Assembly (NCBI RefSeq): GCF_932526225.1
Contig: NC_064037.1
Coordinates: 18,142,471 to 18,206,470, forward strand
Length of the DNA: 64,000 nucleotides
Reading direction: 5' to 3'
Source of the DNA: Nematostella vectensis
Lineage: Eukaryota > Cnidaria > Anthozoa > Actiniaria > Edwardsiidae
Shown here: positions 1-10,554 of the stretch, piece by piece
Layout of the letters: each line of letters opens with the position of its first letter
How positions within the stretch are numbered: position 1 is the stretch's first letter
Translations under genes and position numbers: made by a program
The notes under the pieces: model-generated
Told to the model about the DNA's origin: nothing
Databases searched by the model: none
Seen by the model: only the letters and a program-made list of their open reading frames with translations

Positions 1-255
1 ATTAACGGTATGTTTTCTAGGTAGACCCAAAATATAGACGCCCTAAGGCCTGGACAAAGATCATAATTACACACAACGCATTGTGGTTTCTAAACAACCA
101 AAACCTGTGGAACTCGACGTCGAACAAAGTGAAGATAGTCGCTGTGCCTTATGTGTAGGACGGGTTATACCCTAAACACTAAGGCCATTACATTACCTAG
201 TAAACTATATCCCAGATGGAGCACAAGAAACAATAGCCATCTCTATACCAATCGA

Positions 256-876
256 TTACTCCACTGGACTGACAGAGGCTACACCCTTCGGATCGAGTGC
301 TACTGCATAGATCCAGTAATGCTCACAATGGGGACTATCAACATCCAAACGGCTGGGTGGGGTTTCCGTGGGGATGGTATTAGGAGAGGGGCCATAGATG
401 GGAAGCCAGGCTACCGATTCACTGAGGCTGTAATCGACATAGGTAACTTCATAGGTACTATCACTTTCACCTCCTCGCATAACTCACCAAGCCCAAAAGA
501 ATCCAGGTGTGCGCCTTCGGCATCGAAGGTGAAATAGAGGCGAACTATCAAGTAAGTTCCGCTTGAAAACGAAGCGTAAAGGGCAGTGCCTTTGCAATTC
601 GTAGGGCAAAACATTTTAGCATCTGGAGACCAAGTAGGGGCATCTTGGGGTGTGAACATACCGTAGAACCACCAACACACCAGCACTGGGATCGTTTTCG
701 ATAACCATCAGACCTGTGAGATACCAGCTCTGCATATGGGGGGCTAGCGGTACCATAGTCCACATTAACACCGAGACAGTCGCTAACCCAACACTTCTCA
801 CTAGCAGCGTAATATGCGAAGAACTCTCATTCGATGTTGAGTACATGTAAGATATCACAAAGCAGGAGACGTTCAT
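256..876 (-). other. Unassigned coding-like segment
   Basis: Three overlapping minus-strand open frames (about 74 to 91 codons) could be one decayed coding region with two frameshifts. The middle frame has a long hydrophobic and aromatic stretch (FSSGTYLIVRLYFTFDAEG) followed by an acidic segment; the next frame holds a Pro/Ser-rich tail. I recognise no family, Cys/His motif or catalytic motif. The plus-strand frame at 151-537 covers the same DNA and has no better support. It could be a relic of an unknown gene or chance open frames. Confidence 0.15.
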
Positions 877-968
877 CGAGATTATCTAACCGTATAGTAA
901 AATGGACAATATGTACGAAGCAAAGCCGCATGAGAGAGGTGGTCAGGTTTACCCAACCATTCCAGAGG

Positions 969-1096
969 CGGATCTAGCTTTTAGAAAAGGGGGGGGGGGG
1001 GGTTTGCTTATTGACAAAGAGGTGAAGGGGGTAATGTTTTTGTTTCTGGAAACCCAAAGGGGGGTTTAAACCCCCTGTACCCTCCCCCTAGATCCG
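969..1096. repeat. Small G-rich inverted-ended repeat
   Basis: The segment begins with CGGATCTAG (969-977) and ends with its reverse complement CTAGATCCG (1088-1096), enclosing poly-G runs and a GGGGGGTTTAAACCCCC palindrome-like core. This is the form of a short non-autonomous inverted-repeat element. The gypsy element starts 12 bp downstream. A similar 'ggcgtagccaggattttt' type of dispersed sequence occurs near 50.9 kb, but I cannot show the two are related. Confidence 0.4.
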
Positions 1097-1108
1097 ATAC
1101 TGCATTCC

Positions 1109-1231
1109 TGTAATGTTTGGGATTCCTGTTTGTATGACCGCAAGGTTTTCTGGGTAACAGCAATAAACAACGAGAGTCCGCCATTACTGTTTATTCGTTT
1201 TGATCCTAAGGTTTTTCTCAAATACATTACA
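1109..1231 (+). repeat. 5' LTR of gypsy element
   Basis: This 123-bp LTR matches 5669-5791 at every base by eye. Its ends TGTAATG and CATTACA are inverted repeats of each other. It is unusually short for a gypsy LTR. The tract just inside it (TTTTTTGGCGACGAGGAT, 1232-1249) sits where a tRNA primer-binding site belongs, though I cannot name the tRNA. Confidence 0.93.
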
Positions 1232-1256
1232 TTTTTTGGCGACGAGGATTTCGGAA

Positions 1257-3596
1257 ATGGCAACCTACGGCAAAATAGACGAATTCGACAGAGATTCTGA
1301 TTCATGGGAACAGTATATCGAGCGTCTAAACTTCTATTTTGAAGCAAATGGAGTAACTACGTCTGACGATGACTTGAAAATACGCCGTGCAATCCTCCTC
1401 AGTTCGGTAGGGAAACAAACCTACAAATTAATGTCTGATCTGCTGGCCCCAGCGAAACCTGGAGAGAAATCTTATGCTGACTTGTGCACCTTGGTAAAGA
1501 GCCATTTCAACCCAAAACCGAGTGAAAGCGTGCAACGGCACAAGTTCAATAACCGTTTCAGATTGAGCGGGGAGAACGTGTCTGACTTTGTAGCGGCTCT
1601 ACGAAACATGGCAGAATACTGCAATTTTGGTGGCAGTCTGGAAAATATGCTGCGTGATCGTCTGGTGTCTGGAATTAACAATGAAAGAATCCAAAGGCGT
1701 TTGCTATCAGAAGAGAACTTAACTTTCAAAAAAGCTTACGACATTGCTTCGTCTATGGAAACGACCGCACAGCACATGGCCGATCTTCAATCTGCTCCTT
1801 CTACGTTAAGTTCAACGTCTGCATCTGTAAAAAAGGTCAGTTCTTCGCCCTCACCGCGTTCTAAAAGCGAAAATAAAGAGTGTTATCGTTGTGGAAAAAA
1901 TCACCACCCGTCAAAATGTCGTTTCAAGGAGGCCACGTGCCATTATTGTAAAAAGAAAGGACATATTGTTGCCAAATGTCTCAAAAAAGCAAAAAAGTCG
2001 TCCGAGACAACCAAGCCAAATTCAAACCACCATCCAAAACAAGGGAAACCAGCAATTCATGTCCTGGATACTGATAAAGAAATAGAAGATGAAGATATAT
2101 ATCCATTGTTTGCTGTCAGTCAAGGCAACCGCCAAAATCCGTATGTAGTAGATGTTGAATTAAATGGTCTTAAAGTTCAAATGGAACTGGACACTGGTGC
2201 ATCACTTTCAGTAATCGGAGAGGACATTTTTGATCAATTGAAGAACATTGAGGGTTCATCTCTCAATCTGCAAGATACCAAGCTAACCTTGAAAACATAC
2301 ACCGGGGAGACAATTCCAGTTTTAGGAAAGCTTGTAGTGGAAGTCAAGTACAAGGACTTCTTTGAACACTTGCCAGTTATAGTTGTACAAGGCAAGGTGC
2401 CCAGTCTCTTTGGACGAGATTGGTTACAACATGTTAAGTTGTCATGGCCAGAGATTTTCCTAGTTCAAGTTGTATCCCCTGATGTGTCTGACCTGCTAAA
2501 GAAACATGAAAATTTATTCAAGGAAGGACTAGGGACAATTCAAGGAGTGAAAGCAAAGATATACGTTGATCCTCAAGCCAAACCCAAGTACTTCAAACCT
2601 CGCCCGTTAGAATATGCACGACGTCAGAAGGTAGAGAGAGAATTGGACCGTTTGTTAGAAGAAGGAACAATTCGTCCAGTTCAATTTTCGGAATGGGCAA
2701 CACCCATTGTGCCCATTGTCAAATCTGATGAGTCTATACGCATTTGTGGAGACTTCAAAGTTACTTTGAACCAAGTTAGCAAACTTGACAATTACCCAAT
2801 TCCTAAAACAGAGGATCTGCTAGCTCAACTTGGAGGTGGAGTGCAGTTTACAAAACTAGATCTGAGTCAAGCTTATCAACAACTTGAGTTAGATGAAGAA
2901 TCAAAGAAGTACACCACTATCACCACTCATAAAGGCCTATTTGAGTACAATAGACTGTGCTACGGCATTGCCTCAGCCCCTGGGATTTTCCAACGCACAA
3001 TGGAAAATTTACTGCAGGGTATTCCGAATGTTGTAGTACGAATAGATGATATTCTCATTGCCGGGAAGACATCAGCAGATCATCTCAAAAGTCTAACAGA
3101 AGTCCTGTCACGTCTGGACAAAGCTGGCGTCCGTCTTAAACGTTCGAAGTGCATTTTTCAAGCACCTGAAGTCACTTACCTGGGACACCGCATAGACAAA
3201 GATGGTATCCACCCCCTTGACGAGAAAATCAAAGCAATTCAAGAGTCACCGAGACCTTCTAATCTGAAAGAACTGCAAGCCTTTTTAGGCATGCTTAACT
3301 ATTACGCTTGTTACATACCTAACATCACTACAATACTATCTCCTTTACATCAGCTGTTAGTCAAAGACACACCTTGGAACTGGAGTGAAGCACATGAAAA
3401 ATCTTGGAACCAAGCCAAGTCCACACTTCACTCTTCACAACTTCTAGTGCATTACAGCTTGGAAAGAGAGTTAACCCTTGCTTGTGACGCATCACCATAT
3501 GGTCTTGGTTGTGTTATTTCACATGTGATGGATGATGGGACTGAACGTCCTATTTCATATGCCTCACGTACTCTGTCCCCAGCCGAAAAACCTTAG
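1257..3596 (+). pseudogene. gypsy gag-protease-RT-RNase H frame, truncated
   Basis: The ATG at 1257 is the likely start; the open frame extends 19 codons upstream without an ATG. Gag has two zinc knuckles (CYRCGKNHHPSKC, a CX2CX4HX3C form, then CX2CX4HX4C) near 1880-1980. The protease has LDTGAS near 2188. RT has KLDLSQAYQQL and a catalytic RIDD at 3039-3050, where most relatives have YxDD. RNase H begins with the ACDASPYGLG motif. The frame stops at 3594-3596, only a few codons into the inverted LTR insertion, so the RNase H domain is cut. Gag and pol share one frame with no visible frameshift signal. Confidence 0.9.
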
Positions 3597-3789
3597 GATC
3601 AAAACGAATAAACAGTAATGGCGGACTCTCGTTGTTTATTGCTGTTACCCAGAAAACCTTGCGGTCATACAAACAGGAATCCCAAACATTACATACTGCC
3701 CCACCCAAGTTTACAACTAAAAGATACTTGCTTGCTGAGGCCAGTAAAACTATCAAATTTATACACACAACATGTCAACAAGTAAAAAA
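3585..3789 (-). repeat. Inverted copy of the element's own 3' end inside pol
   Basis: This tract is the reverse complement of about 5573-5777, that is the last ~95 bp before the 3' LTR plus the first ~109 bp of the LTR. It lacks the terminal 14 bp of the LTR. One mismatch is visible (AACTTGGG versus AAATTGGG read on the element strand). Both junctions lie in A-rich runs (GAAAAA and AAAAAAAAAA), so the break can only be placed to within a few bases. It interrupts the RNase H coding sequence, which resumes in frame at 3792. Confidence 0.9.
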
Positions 3790-3791
3790 AA

Positions 3792-5483
3792 AAGAACTAT
3801 TCACAGCTCGACAAAGAGGCAGCAGCCATCATGTTCGGGGTGAGGAAGTTCCACTCATACTTATATGGACGGAGTTTTACCATCTACACTGATCACAAAC
3901 CCCTGCTGGGTCTGCTACAGTCAACTAAACAAATACCGACCTCAGCCTCACCACGCATATTGAGGTGGGCGGTATTCCTGTCAGGCTACTCATACACTTT
4001 AGTATATCGAGAAGGCCAGAAAAATGGTAATGCCGATGGCCTGAGCCGGCTGCCATTGCCAAATGAAACCAGAAATGTTCCAGTGCCTGGAGACATTATG
4101 TTTGTAATGAATCATCTTGAAGTCAACACACCCGTTAAAGTCAAGGACATTGAGCGTTGGACCTCAAAAGATCCTATTCTTAGTGCAGTACGACACCAAG
4201 TAATGTCCGGTTGGCCCAATTCAAATGATCGCATTGAGTTCAAGCCCTACTCTTATAGAAAGCACCAACTTAGCTGTCAGGATGGCTGTCTACTCTGGGG
4301 CTCTCGCGTAGTCATTCCTCCTCAAGGAAGAGTCAAGCTTCTCCAGGAACTACATGATGGACATCCTGGAATGGTTCGCATGAAAATGTTAGCCCGAAGC
4401 TATTTCTGGTGGCCGGGCCTGGACGCGGATATTGAGCAAAAGGTGAAAGATTGCACAAGCTGCCAGAGTAATGCTAAGGCACCTTCTACTGCACCCCTAC
4501 ATCCGTGGGAGTGGCCGTCTAAACCTTGGTCTCGCATACATATTGACTATGCAGGACCTTTCGAAGGACACATGTTCCTGGTGATCGGTGATGCCTATAG
4601 TAAGTGGATCGAGGTATTCAAGACAAACTCCAGTACTGCTGCAGTAACCATCCAGAAGTTAAGAGAATGCTTCTCAGTACATGGACTGCCTGATATCATT
4701 GTATCTGATAATGCAACTGCCTTCATAGGTGAAGAATTTGCCCTTTTTATGTCTGAGAATGGCATAAAACACATCACTTCAGCACCTAAACACCCAGCAT
4801 CCAATGGATTTGCTGAAAGTTATGTTCGCACTTTCAAGGAAACAATGAAGAAGATGGGAGGGGAAAAGGAAAACTTAGACACGAAGTTAAGCAGATTTCT
4901 ACTAAGCTATCGTACCACACCTCATGCAACCACTGGTAAAACACCTGGTGAGCTATTAATGAACCGGAAGCTGAAGACGCGCTTGGACCTGGTAAACCCC
5001 CTTAGTCAGGACACAATTCGCACTCGGGTAGAAGATAAACAGCTCGCACAGAAGAAACAACACGACAATCTAGTGCCACTCAGAGAATTTCAAGTGAATG
5101 ACCCAGTATTTGTCAAGAATTTTTCATATGGTCCAAAGTGGTTATGTGGAACAATTATTCAACAGTCAGGACCGGTTTCGTATGTCGTTCAACTCAGTTC
5201 AGGTGGAGTGTTTCGACGACATGTTGACCATCTTCGCCTGAGGACAAGCACACCCACAGTCGCCAATGATCTTCAGAGTTCAACAGAATTGGCCCAAGTT
5301 CCAATGCAAACAACTGTACCCAAGCAGATTCCAGAGGAATTTAAGGAACCTGAGATCACAGTTCCAGAACCTTCATTGGAACCGAAGAAGACAGAGCTTC
5401 CAGCTTCTGAACCTGCAAGTACTCTGCGAAGAAGTACTCGACTCAAAACCACACCTACTCACCTCAAAGACTATGTATGTTAA
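3792..5483 (+). pseudogene. gypsy RNase H remainder and integrase
   Basis: The frame resumes right after the inverted insertion with the end of RNase H (TDHKPLLGLL) and its C-terminal DALSR-like motif (NADGLSRLP). The integrase follows: an HDGH...CTSC zinc-binding segment near 4340-4460, then the catalytic core HIDYAGPF, SDNATAF and GFAESY with exactly 35 residues between the second Asp and the Glu (D35E). A GPKWL-type C-terminal segment and a Ser/Thr/Pro-rich tail end at the stop 5481-5483. All catalytic integrase residues are present. It has no start codon of its own beyond an internal ATG at 3831. Confidence 0.9.
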
Positions 5484-5649
5484 TTTTAAGCAGCATATCA
5501 CACACTGTGTACATTTTTCCGGATCTGATGGATTGACAACTTGTCAAGAACTTGTCATGGACATTGTTGTTGTTTTTTACTTGTTGACATGTTGTGTGTA
5601 TAAATTTGATAGTTTTACTGGCCTCAGCAAGCAAGTATCTTTTAGTTGT

Positions 5650-5668
5650 AAAATTGGGTGGGGCAGTA
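5650..5668 (+). promoter_or_regulatory. Polypurine tract of gypsy element
   Basis: The purine-biased tract AAAATTGGGTGGGGCAGTA directly abuts the 3' LTR, where plus-strand DNA synthesis is primed in LTR retrotransposons. The assignment is by position and composition. Confidence 0.6.
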
Positions 5669-5791
5669 TGTAATGTTTGGGATTCCTGTTTGTATGACCG
5701 CAAGGTTTTCTGGGTAACAGCAATAAACAACGAGAGTCCGCCATTACTGTTTATTCGTTTTGATCCTAAGGTTTTTCTCAAATACATTACA
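5669..5791 (+). repeat. 3' LTR of gypsy element
   Basis: Identical to the 5' LTR (1109-1231). The duplicated target ATTCC follows at 5792-5796. Confidence 0.93.
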
Positions 5792-5872
5792 ATTCCGAAC
5801 GGAGACGACAATGGTAAAAGTTTCAGACTACAGCAAATCTGTAGCATCACACACACAACACACAATAAACTC

Positions 5873-6473
5873 AGGGTTGGAACGTCACCGAAGGGTTGGA
5901 ACATCACCGAATGGTTAGGAACATCACCGAAGGGTTGGAACATCACCGAAGGGTTGGAACATCACCGAAGGGTTAGGAACATCACCGAAGGGTTGGAACA
6001 TCACCGAAGGGTTAGGAACATCACCGAAGGGTTAGGAACATCACCGAAGGGTTAGGAACATCACCGAAGGGTTGGAACATCACCGAAGGGTTGGGAACAT
6101 CACCGAAGGGTTGGGAACATCACCGAAGGGCTGGAACATCACCGAAGGGTTGGAACATCACCGAAGGGTTAGGAACATCACCGAAGGGTTAGGAACATCA
6201 CCGAAGGGTTAGGAACATCACCGAAGGGTTTGGAACATCACCGAAGGGTTAGGAACATCACCGAAGGGTTAGGAACATCACCGAAGGGTTAGGAACATCA
6301 ACGAAGGGTTTGGAACATCACCGAAGGGTTAGGAACATCACCGAAGGGCTAGGAACATCACCGAAGGGTTAGGAACATCACCGAAGGGTTTGGAACATCA
6401 CCGAAGGGTTTGGAACATCACCGAAGGGTTTGGAACATCACCGAAGGGTTAGGAACATCACCGAAGGGTTAGG
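5873..6473. repeat. 20-bp minisatellite, about 30 units
   Basis: Tandem units of GGGTTAGGAACATCACCGAA run for 600 bp. The main variants are GGGTTGGAAC (19 bp), GGGTTAGGAAC and GGGTTTGGAAC; the last 350 bp use mostly the TTAGG form. Every unit keeps AACATCACCGAAGGG. Open frames through it (for example NITEGL... on plus and FGDVP... on minus) are by-products of the repeat. It starts 80 bp after the gypsy target duplication. Confidence 0.95.
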
Positions 6474-7331
6474 AGAAAGTACGCTAAAGCCAGGTCCAGG
6501 CTAGAAATTTGTCCTAAATAAGAAAAAGAACTGACTCATGTGACATTTACTTCGATCAACAAAATTTATACATCATATTATATTTTCATCTTATGTTACT
6601 GATTTGGTGTATTGGGTATGGAATCTGAATCGATTTCTACGCGCAGTGTTTTCAAAGATGGACAGTGTGATGGAGAGAATACTGGGACGAGCCGCCTTAA
6701 GATCATATGCATGGAGCACAAAATAACAAAGGCTTCAATACTTCTTTAGGGTAAAAGTGATAGGGATGCTCATCAGGAAATTCCAAAAATACCCCTAAAC
6801 AATACCTGAACACCCAAAATTGCTACCACAAAAATACCCCAGAAGCGAAAAAAATTACCCCTAAAAATACCAAAACTGTAGACCCTTTTAAAGTTATCGT
6901 TTCTTGCCTACCATCTAGCATAACCTTGCAACCTTTAAGGTAATGTTTTCATACTAACGATTTACTACTATAATGGCATTTTACTCTACATAGGTATTTA
7001 GCGTGCTGTTCTCTAAGGTCAATTCTGAATCACCTTGTAGATTTGCATATTAGTCCGGGGGCCTGTGTCGGAAAAATCGGTCCCGTGGCAGTTTCATGAT
7101 TATTTTAGTTTCTTTTCGGAATCTCATAGTTTTGGGGGTACTAATTCGAAAAAAAGGAATTTAGTGCCATTTTATGCAAATTAGGTATGACGTCATCTCA
7201 AAAATGCAAAATATCGAATAAATTGCATTTTTTCTAAAAGAAAACTGCAAACGTTACCTAAACATAATATATTACATATTTCCAATAGCAAAACATCCGA
7301 AATATTATCATAGCGAAAATTGTAAAGAAAA
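6474..7331. other. AT-rich DNA with no gene seen
   Basis: This stretch contains a patch of repeated AAAATACCCCTAAA-like sequence at about 6780-6890, and otherwise no open frame, repeat or motif that I can support. Confidence 0.4.
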
Positions 7332-7335
7332 TTAA

Positions 7336-9810
7336 ACACGAAGGCGCGGTATAAAAAGGTGCTTCCATTGGAAGCATCGGCTCATTTGTCAATCAACCGC
7401 CGTGGAGTGAGGATCAAATTCAAGATGGCGGCCCGAGTCAAGTACAAAACACATAGGGGAGAGGTTTCAAAGCGCGTCCTAATGTATAAAAATGCCAACT
7501 GTACCTTCTAGTCCGATAGAATTGTAAAAAAGGAAACTCAGTAGAAGTAAAGCTACGAAACCAAAGTGATTTATACAAAAAAGGAGCAAACGCATGATCG
7601 GAAAACAACGATTTCAAACCTTGACAAAAGGTGAGCTTTTTATGCCAAAAATTTACTTTTCATAGCTTTACAACTCACAAAACAGGATTTAAATTAGTCA
7701 TCATAAGCTTATAGGTACTTAAAGTGGCGGGGAAACTCTGTTATGCTAGAAAATGCATCTTGACTTTGTCCACATTACTGGCGATAGAAGTAATGCAGGC
7801 CTTCTATAGAAAATATGTTGTTTGTAGATCAAATCTTGCTTTCCTCTTGTTTGTTTTTATTTTTACATCGCTTCGAGCTAGGACAAGATTGTTTTGTGGT
7901 GTGTGAAGTTTTAATTTTATTTACAAGCTACTATAAGTTGGAATTCAAGTATAAATATGTAATAAATGGTAGTGTTTTTTTTATCGTTGGGATCAGTCCA
8001 TTATTTGTATTCTAGTAATGTTAACTAAACAGTTTGTTTGAATGAATTGGGGGCCAAACTTGCATGCCGAATCTATTATATAATTTCTAATCAATTATAT
8101 GATTTCATCCTAGCTATACCCAAGAAGCAAGTCATGGTGACGTCTGAATAATCAGCAAGATATATTCCTCAAGAAAAAGCAGATACATAGACATGTATTA
8201 CATTTTCCATGTGATTTTAAATCATAAACATTCCTTTGTAAAGGAAACATGTTTTGTTGCTATAAGATTGATGGATGTGTTAGTGAAGTGTATAAAGCAA
8301 CCAGTCATATTTTATAAACTGTATTATAGATTATACTTTTGTTGAATAAACCAAAATGCTTTCTCTTTTATCCATTTAGTTCAAGACTTCTCATTCTTAC
8401 AGTAAAAGCAAGTGTAGATACACGGAGGATATCCATTGAATGAAAACAGTGAAAGTCATGTCTCTATTTTGTATAATTAACTTATAATTAACTTAAAGTA
8501 AAAAACATATGTTTGGGTAAACCCTTTATAAAACTAAGGATCCAGACTGGATTTGGGCAAATAGAAACAAAAGCTAATTCAATTGTTATTATTTCTACAT
8601 TATTTGTAGTCATCATAGATTGCAAGATAAAAACAAAATACTATACAGGTGCATTCTGATCCAAAAAGTAGAAAGACTCAATTATGGCTCAATCTCACTT
8701 AGATGGATATCAGGCATTTCTTTAGAAGCCCTTCAGTGGTTTGGTGTACATATATGTGTGGGTATATAAGCTGATACATTGTACAAAGGGTTATCTGCTG
8801 TTTCTTTGAAAAAATAATGAAAAAAAAAATATTGAAACAAATGTTTTCTTTATATTGTATACCACTCCCTTGTTTTGTACAGTTTCTTTGAGCCAGTTAT
8901 GCACCATAAAAACAAATATTGAAACAAATGTTTTCTTTTATGGTATACCACTTTCTTTGTTCTGTACAGACAAAAAGTATGTTTTGCAAATTTTATTGGG
9001 ATGGTACTAAGCCCTACTTTTAACCCTACATCTGATAAATTAGCACGAGGGCACAATGGTCTAATGACCAAGTGCTTTCCTAGAAATCAAATCTCCCGCG
9101 TTAAGCACCACATCTCCCGCTTTTTAGCGATTTTTGTCGCTTCCAAAAAATCATTCTATAAAAAATTGGCATTTTGACTATTTTCTATTAAAATATTTAA
9201 AACAATAATTCCCTTGCGTAGCGCAATTTATCAATAACACCCTCGTGCGATCCATAAGTGGATTTGTTCGTGAAAGCTTTCTATACGGCAAACGCCTGAA
9301 AGATTAAACCCACCCCTCCCCCCAAAAAAAATGAATATACCCCAAAAATTCTCAAGCCTTGACATTTTCGGAGGTTGACAGCTATGAGAATGGCAAAATT
9401 TATCTCTGTTTGTACCCAATTGCACGCATAATCCCTTAGGATAGACTGCTAAGCAATGACTGTGGTCATTGCGGGCCCAAGCTCACTAAATCCTTCCCCA
9501 GGAGAGTCGGGAAGGTATACATACCAAAAATGGCGTCGAAGGGAAAGGCGGGAGATTTGAAATCTCGCCGTAAATGTACGAATTCTAAGACAAATATGCA
9601 TTTCTCGCTGCCAATAAAGGCTTGAAGTACAAATCAAACATATCTTTTCTTTCATTTGGGAATTTTTTTATTCGTTGGATATCAAATCATTAGATTTGGG
9701 GGCATTCTTTATTGACTGGGCTCGTAACGGTAATGGCCGCCATGTTGGACTTTCTCTCCATTTGAAAAATGGGGGCGGGGCTTAGGCCCTTTTATACCGC
9801 GCCTTCGTGT
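7336..9810. mobile_element. TTAA-flanked inverted-repeat element, 2.5 kb, non-autonomous
   Basis: The ends are perfect 21-bp inverted repeats starting ACACGAAGGCGCGG, and each end is flanked by TTAA (7332-7335 and 9811-9814). A second matching pair lies further in: ATGGCGGCC near 7424 and GGCCGCCAT near 9736. TTAA duplication is typical of piggyBac-type transposition, although piggyBac ends usually start CCC. No transposase frame is present; the small open frames at 7724-8015 have no recognisable content. Both inverted repeats contain GGTATAAAA, so each end carries an inward-facing TATA box. Confidence 0.7.
8827..8970. repeat. Direct duplication, about 55 bp, inside the TTAA element
   Basis: Two copies of a segment starting ATATTGAAACAAATGTTTTC and ending TTTGTWCTGTACAG-like sequence lie about 90 bp apart (first copy from 8829, second from 8919), with a handful of differences. 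Confidence 0.6.
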
Positions 9811-9814
9811 TTAA

Positions 9815-10554
9815 CTTAAGGTGGCGCGCCAAGGTTTTTTTGGCTTAAACAGCAAAAATTCACGAAAATAAGCCGAATAAAATTATTATTTAAATATGGA
9901 TAATCTTTTATTATTTTTTTGTTTATGATTTATATCAAAGCGGTTTCTATTTTATCGAGTTATGCCTAATTATTCAAGTTCTCTTTATTAGGCACAGTGT
10001 TTTCTTTTTTATATGATTCGGGCTTCCTGTGGCGAAACCGTTGTTATGCCTTATTTGGCATTCCTACTTTTTCATTCCTGGCAGCCATTTTGTAATCCAC
10101 ATGATAAAAGAAATGCCGTGATATTCGGGTAAGTACAAGTTAAATTTTACGGGTGCATTTATTGTTGTTTAGTCACGCTTCTGTATTGCTAAATATCCTC
10201 AGATGTAATATTTAGATGTATTGATAAAGATTTTTGCACCTGTTGCTCCCGATTCTTTTGGTGAGAATTATCTTAACAATCACAATAGAGCGATAATCAC
10301 GCTAATCACACATATTTAGGCAAATTCTAGATAACAAAGTGCAAACTATGAGTTATCGATTATCGCTGAGGTGCAGTTAGCCGAAATAAAACTTTGGACA
10401 ACATTTCTCGAAGTAATTATAATTAAATAAGCAAACAAATTTCCTGAAGTGGATCATCTCGCACAATCTAGTTGGCTTTCTATAGTCTTTCTCGCCTCTT
10501 TCAAAATTAGTTTATGGCGAAATAAACTTAAACTTGATACTGTATTTTTTAGCC
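9815..10554. other. AT-rich DNA upstream of the Cys-rich relic
   Basis: No gene or repeat is recognised here. It ends in an A/T-rich stretch and a favourable AGCCATGG start context at 10551-10558. Confidence 0.3.

Larger units (their letters stand above)
1109..5791 (+). mobile_element. Ty3/gypsy LTR retrotransposon, recent, broken in pol
   Basis: The element has identical 123-bp LTRs (1109-1231 and 5669-5791) starting TGTAATG and ending CATTACA. It is flanked by a perfect 5-bp target duplication, ATTCC at 1104-1108 and again at 5792-5796, so the boundaries are certain. Between the LTRs lie one gag-protease-RT-RNase H frame and an RNase H-integrase frame on the plus strand. The domain order PR-RT-RH-IN is that of Ty3/gypsy. 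Identical LTRs imply recent insertion. A 205-bp inverted copy of the element's own 3' end splits pol, so this copy cannot make full-length Pol. Confidence 0.95.

Noticed and set aside
1891..2085. Small overlapping plus frame inside gypsy gag
   Set aside because: It is a shifted-frame shadow of the zinc-knuckle region, with no start context or motif of its own.
5594..6055. 153-codon plus frame and the opposite 160-codon frame
   Set aside because: They run through the LTR and minisatellite and have no protein-like content.
5873..6473. CRISPR-like regular repeats
   Set aside because: The repeats are contiguous with no unique spacers, so this is a minisatellite. The same holds for the 47-bp array at 19288-21261.
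9041..9249. Possible small MITE with GCACGAGGG ends
   Set aside because: Only about 10 bp of inverted match and no target duplication; it may be chance inside the larger element.
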